A stretch of DNA of 64,000 bases from Sporomusa malonica (lineage in GTDB: Bacteria > Bacillota > Negativicutes > Sporomusales > Sporomusaceae). The notes under the pieces were generated by a model that was given only the letters and a program-made list of their open reading frames with translations, was not told the DNA's origin and did not search any database. The stretch is from NCBI RefSeq assembly GCF_900176355.1, contig NZ_FWXI01000005.1, positions 124,001-188,000 on the forward strand, written 5' to 3'. Both the position numbers and the translations under genes were made by a program. Positions 59,977-64,000 of this stretch are shown piece by piece (within the stretch, counting starts at the first letter, position 1; every line of letters begins with the position of its first letter).

Positions 59977-60723
59977 ATGCGTGTAATCACCCCTGTCAAG
60001 ACATTCATAGTTGCAGTCGTTATTCTATCTTTTAGCCTTAGCGGCTGCGGGTTGCTTGCAGGTCCAGCTCCCAAACCGGACATTGGCCCAGCCGGCAAAC
60101 CTGTGGATTCAAAGCCTAATCCTCCATTTATCGAAAGGTTTTATTCTGCTCCGACTGAGCTTTATGATCTGGAAGCAACAGCCGGAGTTGTATTTGAAGG
60201 TATCAATAAAGAAGACTGGGCTCAGGCTCAGGCCGGTCTAAACAATTTACAGACCTTGTGGGAACAGGCTAAAGCTGCGGTTGGCGACAAAAAGGGCGTT
60301 AAGGAAGCAGATGAAGCTATGGGGAAGCTAAAAACCGCTATTAATGGTCAAAAAATTACCGACTCCTACGAAAGCTTGATAAAATTTATGGGTAGTGTTA
60401 GCGACATTGGCAAATCTTATAAGTTGTCACCGGTAGCTGATATTATCTCAGTTAGTAACGCTATCCGCAATGTCAGTTTCTATGTAGAGGATAAGGACTG
60501 GAAAAAGGCAGCAGCCAAAGTAAAAGAGCTTCAGGGAACATGGGAACAAGTAAAGCCTAGCATGGAACAAATCGGTATTTTAGGAGAAATAACCAAAGTT
60601 CACTCAACCGTAAATCAGATGAAAGATTCTGTTAATGCCGAAAATAAAGGTTCATTTATGGAACAACAAGCCAACATAAATGAGAGTATGGGACGTGTCA
60701 GAGAATTCTTCCGTGGAAAATAG
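59977..60723 (+). CDS. Putative lipoprotein of unknown function
   Basis: A 248-residue plus-strand gene. It has a lipoprotein signal peptide with the lipobox LSGC (residues 21-24) after a hydrophobic stretch (TFIVAVVILSFS), a proline-rich linker and then an all-helical domain (TPELYDLEATAGVVFEGI type repeats with W residues in DWAQAQAGLNNLQTLWEQ and DWKKAAAKVKELQGTWEQ). The two W-containing helices are repeats of one another. AAAGGAGG precedes the ATG, and the stop codon lies within the terminator. Such helical lipoproteins occur in sporulating Firmicutes; no function is known. Confidence 0.85.
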   Translation: MRVITPVKTFIVAVVILSFSLSGCGLLAGPAPKPDIGPAGKPVDSKPNPPFIERFYSAPTELYDLEATAGVVFEGINKEDWAQAQAGLNNLQTLWEQAKAAVGDKKGVKEADEAMGKLKTAINGQKITDSYESLIKFMGSVSDIGKSYKLSPVADIISVSNAIRNVSFYVEDKDWKKAAAKVKELQGTWEQVKPSMEQIGILGEITKVHSTVNQMKDSVNAENKGSFMEQQANINESMGRVREFFRGK

Positions 60724-60761
60724 ATAGTTGCCGCCATTATGGGCGGCAACTATCTATTTTT
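60721..60761 (+). terminator. Terminator after the lipoprotein gene
   Basis: TAGATAGTTGCCGCC-ATTAT-GGGCGGCAACTATCTA followed by TTTTTC on the plus strand; includes the lipoprotein stop codon and abuts the convergent spoVAF gene. Confidence 0.92.
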
Positions 60762-62274
60762 CTTTCTTTTCGTCTTTATTATTACTTTGGTTGTCTTCTT
60801 TAGCACCTGCACTTTCCAGACGGTCTTTGTCCTGAGGTTTTAAAACAGCTGGGCGCAATATCTTGCTGGGAATGGGTAGGCGGAACAACACATCTTTCAT
60901 AGCGCCAAAATTAAAAGGTAATGCCGGCCATAGGTAAGGGACTCCGAAAGACCGTGAGGTTAGCAGCAAGAGAAATACGGCAGCCAGTCCGCCAGCAAAT
61001 CCGGGTAATTTAAACAGCATTACTAACACAATAAGTATTGCCCTAAACAGTCGCATAGCCATAGCAAACTCCATACTTGGGGTTGCAAAAGCTCCTACTG
61101 CAGCAACCGCTGTATAGAAAATAATTTCGTTACCAAATAGCCCTACTCTGGTAGCAAAATCGCCTAACATAAACGCCCCAATAAAACCTAGCGCTGTTGA
61201 CTGAGCCGTAGGCACATGCACGGTGGCCATCCGTACCAGTTCTATTCCAAATTCAGCTAAAATAAACTGGATACCAATAGGGATAATACCTGGCTCACGC
61301 GGTCCTAAAAAGGCGAGAGACTCTGGCAGTAATTGCCGGTTAAGCACCATTGCCAGCCATAAAGGGGGCAAAATGAGCGAAAGCATGACGCCTGCTAGTC
61401 TAACAAGCCGCAAATATGAACCAATGACAACGTTTTGATGAAACTCCTCGACGTGCTGAACATGATGCCAAAAGGTTGTCGGCAAAATCATAATATTGGG
61501 CGAAGTGTCTACAATTATACAAACATGTCCTTCTAAAAGATGGACTGCGGCAACGTCAGGACGTTCAGTGTATCGAACCATAGGCAGTGGATTCCATTTA
61601 CTACCGCCGACAATATATTCTTCGATAGCCTTTTCAGCCATCGGTATACCGTCAATATTTATATTATTTATTCTGTCTTTTACTGTCTTAACAAGGTCGG
61701 GGTTGGTAATATCTTTAATATAGCAGACCGCAATATCGCATTGAGAGCGTGTTCCTACTTTAACAATTTCAAACCTAAGATTAGGGTCACGTAAGCGACG
61801 TCTGATCAAAGCAGTATTAAATACAATTGTCTCAACAAAGGAGTCCCGAGAGCCTCTTGTTACTTTCTCAATATTTGACTCTGCCGGCATTCGTGCCGGG
61901 TAAGAGCGCGCATCCAGTACCATTACCTGACTTTCGCCATCGACAAAAAATAGCAGCTCGCCAGACAGCAGACTGGTTATAGCATCATTCATGTTTTCAA
62001 GTAATTTGGCTTGAGAATGAGTCGCGCGAGAATAAAAGAGTTTTTGCATAGTGTTTATTGTCAAATCTTCCTGCCTATAGGCAGTCAGTTCTTCGAAAAC
62101 ATTTGATAATACAACATCATTTGTCATACCATTTATAGAAAATGATGCAGCCCGTTTTCGTCCTACTCTAAATTCGCGGAAAATAACATCAAATGTTTCT
62201 CCTACCCCTAGATAGTCTTTAATATAATTTATATTCTTGTCAATCTCTTTTTCAATTTTTATTTCATCGCCCAT
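60754..62274 (-). CDS. spoVAF: Stage V sporulation protein AF / GerA-family spore germination protein
   Basis: A 506-residue membrane protein of the GerA/SpoVAF family. It has an N-terminal soluble domain (about 1-270, with SVFEELTAY and LLEGHVCIIVDTSPNIMILP) and a C-terminal half with five or six membrane spans (SLILPPLWLAMVLNRQLLPE ... LFRAILIVLVMLFKLPGFAGGL). In B. subtilis spoVAF is the last gene of the spoVA operon, as it is here, just after spoVAE. ATG 62274 overlaps the spoVAE stop; the in-frame GTG at 62286 lacks a site. A member of the GerA family could instead be a receptor A subunit. Confidence 0.9.
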   Translation of the reverse strand: MGDEIKIEKEIDKNINYIKDYLGVGETFDVIFREFRVGRKRAASFSINGMTNDVVLSNVFEELTAYRQEDLTINTMQKLFYSRATHSQAKLLENMNDAITSLLSGELLFFVDGESQVMVLDARSYPARMPAESNIEKVTRGSRDSFVETIVFNTALIRRRLRDPNLRFEIVKVGTRSQCDIAVCYIKDITNPDLVKTVKDRINNINIDGIPMAEKAIEEYIVGGSKWNPLPMVRYTERPDVAAVHLLEGHVCIIVDTSPNIMILPTTFWHHVQHVEEFHQNVVIGSYLRLVRLAGVMLSLILPPLWLAMVLNRQLLPESLAFLGPREPGIIPIGIQFILAEFGIELVRMATVHVPTAQSTALGFIGAFMLGDFATRVGLFGNEIIFYTAVAAVGAFATPSMEFAMAMRLFRAILIVLVMLFKLPGFAGGLAAVFLLLLTSRSFGVPYLWPALPFNFGAMKDVLFRLPIPSKILRPAVLKPQDKDRLESAGAKEDNQSNNKDEKKEK

Positions 62275-62881
62275 AACTAATGCCACTCCGTTTCAATATC
62301 TCTTCGATTGCTTTACGGGTAATCGGGGCGCCCCGACTCAAATCATCATGCTTGTCCATTTTACCAATATCACCTACGCCGATAATGACTGGAATTTCGA
62401 CATCATTGAGTACATCAACAGTATCTCCGGTAATAACCGGCTTGCAGCCACAGTCTTCTTTCTCTTTAATCTCTCCTTTTTTATCTACAGATAAATCAAT
62501 TACATGACCCTGACAGTCGATACAGGCATCAGCCTGTACCCCGTCAATGCCGGTCGTATTAGAAGCTACAGCTACTGCTCCCAACACTTCAATATCAGGG
62601 TGATTAGCAACATATTCGAGAGCTCGTTCACCTTGAGCTTTTTCCTTAAGCCCTTTATCATCAAACATTATCAGTACCGGATCAAATGGCACGGTTTTTA
62701 GCAATTTAACAATTTTTTCACCACTAATCGGTGTTGGGTTGCCTGCCGAAGCTGAAATACATCGTAAACCTAGTGAAGTACCTATGGTTTCGACAGCCTG
62801 CTGCGCTACCCTATCTCCATCGGTAACAAGAATTACACGTATTTTTTTATGGATTGCTTGGGTTTTCTCCAACTTAATCAC
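62264..62881 (-). CDS. spoVAE: Stage V sporulation protein AE (soluble SpoVAEA type)
   Basis: A 205-residue soluble protein of the SpoVAE(A) type, which takes part in dipicolinic acid movement into and out of the spore. VILVTDGDRVAQQAVETIG is the N-terminus, MFDDKGLKEKAQGERALEYV and the GVQADACIDCQGHVIDLS segments are conserved, and the end GAPITRKAIEEILKRSGI overlaps the next gene. The ribosome binding site is unclear: GTG 62881 has none, while GAGGTG would favour TTG 62872. It precedes spoVAF as in B. subtilis. Confidence 0.92.
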   Translation of the reverse strand: MIKLEKTQAIHKKIRVILVTDGDRVAQQAVETIGTSLGLRCISASAGNPTPISGEKIVKLLKTVPFDPVLIMFDDKGLKEKAQGERALEYVANHPDIEVLGAVAVASNTTGIDGVQADACIDCQGHVIDLSVDKKGEIKEKEDCGCKPVITGDTVDVLNDVEIPVIIGVGDIGKMDKHDDLSRGAPITRKAIEEILKRSGISYGR

Positions 62882-62885
62882 CTCA

Positions 62886-63593
62886 TCACTTTTGGCTATT
62901 TTCTTCTCCCAATAAATTACTAATCTTGTTAGCGATTTTCTCGCTTTCGCTGATGACCTGCTTTAGTTTTTTCAAACTGGTTTCAAGCTCATTAGAGAGT
63001 TCATACTGTGCTTGAGCAAGTACTTGTGCTGCTGTCTGCACTGCTATTGAGCTATTCCTATTAGGCGTATTAACTGTTTCACTACCTTGACCCTGATCCT
63101 GCCTTTGGCTTTGTTTTTGTTGCAGTGACGGGTTTTGGTCTTGACTGTTGCCTTGTGGATTGGCTTGTTGACTGTCATTTTGCAGAAGCAAACTAAATAG
63201 ATTTCTCAACTCCTGCGATACGCCAGCTTCGGCCTGCGGACTTGCTGGTTGCTGCTGTACTTGTTGAGGTTGCTGAGCGAGACTTTGCTGTGGCTGCTGG
63301 GCAGGTTGCTGCCCGATCTGCTGGGACTGTCCAACTAACTGACTGCTTGAGGTTAAAGAAGTTTGCAGGTTTTCCAGCTGACTGTTAATTTTGCTTAGCA
63401 AGTCCACAACTTCTTGTGAATTGGTTTGCTGAGACGCATTGGATAGCTTTGTTTGAGCTTGCATAAAGCTTCTTGCCATATCAGCAATTAGATTTTCATC
63501 ATCTACTTGCTCTCGTTCCTGGTTCTGAAACTTTGATTGGCTGGGCTTAATATAACTTGATATTTTACTGGAAACTCGTTTTGGCACACTCAT
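62886..63593 (-). CDS. Glutamine-rich coiled-coil protein, sporulation-linked orphan
   Basis: A 235-residue soluble protein with a very Gln-rich middle (residues 85-160 and beyond; the ribosomal frame runs QQPAQQPQQSLAQQPQQVQQ and similar) and predicted helical ends (VVDLLSKINSQLENLQ and ELETSLKKLKQVISESEKIA). The low-complexity centre is probably disordered. It is co-transcribed with spoVAE-spoVAF and a membrane protein, so a role in spore formation or coat is a reasonable guess. The start is uncertain: ATG 63593 has GGAG only two bases away, while GTG 63587 has the same site at a better eight bases. Confidence 0.78.
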   Translation of the reverse strand: MSVPKRVSSKISSYIKPSQSKFQNQEREQVDDENLIADMARSFMQAQTKLSNASQQTNSQEVVDLLSKINSQLENLQTSLTSSSQLVGQSQQIGQQPAQQPQQSLAQQPQQVQQQPASPQAEAGVSQELRNLFSLLLQNDSQQANPQGNSQDQNPSLQQKQSQRQDQGQGSETVNTPNRNSSIAVQTAAQVLAQAQYELSNELETSLKKLKQVISESEKIANKISNLLGEENSQK

Positions 63594-63607
63594 CACTCCA
63601 TAGTTTA

Positions 63608-63994
63608 CTAAAAGAACTGACAAATACTTAAAATCAAAGAAATGACCGCAAACCTAAGGTTTATTACAGCAAATGGATGTTTTAACACAGCTGCGGGGTT
63701 GACTAAATGCGCTGTGCTGACAAATTCAATACCACCAGCCATTTTACTGATGATGAAATTTGTTAATGGGCCGCTCACTACAAATAACACAGCTTTAAAT
63801 TCGCTAAGATTGGTAATGGCTGCTGAACTAAAAGCTCCGGCCGTAACAATTTTTTCAATATTTCCTGCGAAAAAAACGGCTATAAGCACTTGCCCTATTG
63901 CATTAGCTAATGCTGCTGCCAACGCATGATGCGGATACCGGATGCTGACGAGAACTATGGAAATAATCAAACCAACTATATCTACTGAAACCAT
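63608..63994 (-). CDS. Hydrophobic membrane protein, possibly incomplete at the window edge
   Basis: At least 128 residues, with about four hydrophobic segments (VDIVGLIISIVLVSI, LANAIGQVLIAVFFAG, FKAVLFVVSGPLTNFIISK, FAVISLILSICQFF). YPHHALAAALANAIGQV could be a degenerate HExxH-like arrangement of a site-2 protease relative, but it lacks the Glu and I do not rely on it. The start at ATG 63994 is six bases from the window end, with the frame open beyond, so the gene may begin outside. It is the first visible gene of the spoVAE-spoVAF transcript. Confidence 0.6.
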   Translation of the reverse strand: MVSVDIVGLIISIVLVSIRYPHHALAAALANAIGQVLIAVFFAGNIEKIVTAGAFSSAAITNLSEFKAVLFVVSGPLTNFIISKMAGGIEFVSTAHLVNPAAVLKHPFAVINLRFAVISLILSICQFF

Positions 63995-64000
63995 ATGCTT

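Noticed and set aside
63608-63994. Site-2 protease identity for the protein at the right edge
   Set aside because: PHHALAAALANAIGQV only loosely recalls HExxH, without the glutamate or a second metal motif.
1-64000. CRISPR arrays, rRNA genes, transposases, prophage genes, T-box leaders
   Set aside because: None were seen. There are no regularly spaced direct repeats and no recognisable integrase or transposase, and no T-box or specifier structure upstream of trpS or hom.

Overview
The window comes from an endospore-forming, obligately anaerobic-looking bacterium of the Firmicutes. Sporulation genes include spoIVA, spoIIP, spmA/spmB, dacF, ytfJ, spoVAE and spoVAF. The IspH-ribosomal protein S1 fusion, the gene order aroF-aroA-cmk-plsC-...-ispH/S1-fni-...-spoIIP-...-der-plsY-gpsA-spoIVA and the B12-linked fermentation genes fit the Negativicutes (Sporomusa/Pelosinus type). 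That placement is an inference from gene content. Almost all genes lie on the minus strand; only a few short orphan genes are on the plus strand.

Layout. (1) 1-9357: one minus-strand purine/2,3-diaminopropionate operon, ygeX - purine permease - adenine deaminase - second NCS2 permease - ygeY - ygeW - carbamate kinase. It starts at a well matched sigma-54 promoter (9342-9357) with three copies of a 13-bp palindromic upstream site, and its likely activator, a GAF/AAA+/Fis regulator, is next door (9831-11630). (2) 11.9-16.9 kb: an accessory stretch with a soluble chemoreceptor-like protein, a LysM protein, a secreted protein and a run of very small genes, several under 60 codons, each with a good ribosome binding site and often its own terminator, followed by tRNA-Pro(GGG). 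(3) 17.0-24.5 kb: an unusual catabolic cluster. It encodes a single-chain B12-binding/mutase-barrel protein, a 79-residue partner, a permease, a flavoprotein with four clustered cysteines, a fold-type I PLP enzyme, a RidA-type deaminase and a small conserved protein. This is the best candidate for an undescribed pathway. (4) 24.7-27.4 kb: threonine branch genes (ACT protein, hom, thrB). (5) 27.5-39.3 kb: conserved backbone with spoIVA, gpsA, plsY, der, cobO, a radical SAM/DUF512 protein, spoIIP, DUF1614, fni and ispH-S1. (6) 39.4-43.9 kb: a CstA-type transporter with a LytS/LytT two-component system, apparently inserted into the backbone before plsC-cmk-aroA-aroF (44-47.6 kb). (7) 47.7-59.8 kb: a membrane-anchored protein, a BaiN-like flavoprotein, rluB, a two-gene flavoprotein/ferredoxin-reductase-like module containing a paralogue of the flavoprotein in region 3, then spmB-spmA-dacF-ytfJ-DUF2953-scpB-scpA-trpS-site-2 protease. 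(8) 60-64 kb: a lipoprotein and the spoVAE-spoVAF end of a spore germination/DPA-channel operon.

How it works together. Region 1 looks built to import purines, deaminate adenine, and recover nitrogen, carbon and ATP (carbamoyl phosphate to ATP) from the breakdown products under nitrogen- or substrate-sensing sigma-54 control. Region 3 looks like fermentation of an amino acid or diamine through a B12 carbon-skeleton or amino shift and PLP/flavin steps; the cobO adenosyltransferase in region 5 could supply its cofactor. A family of structured intergenic repeats about 50-90 bp long (five copies found) sits between genes of regions 1, 3 and 7.
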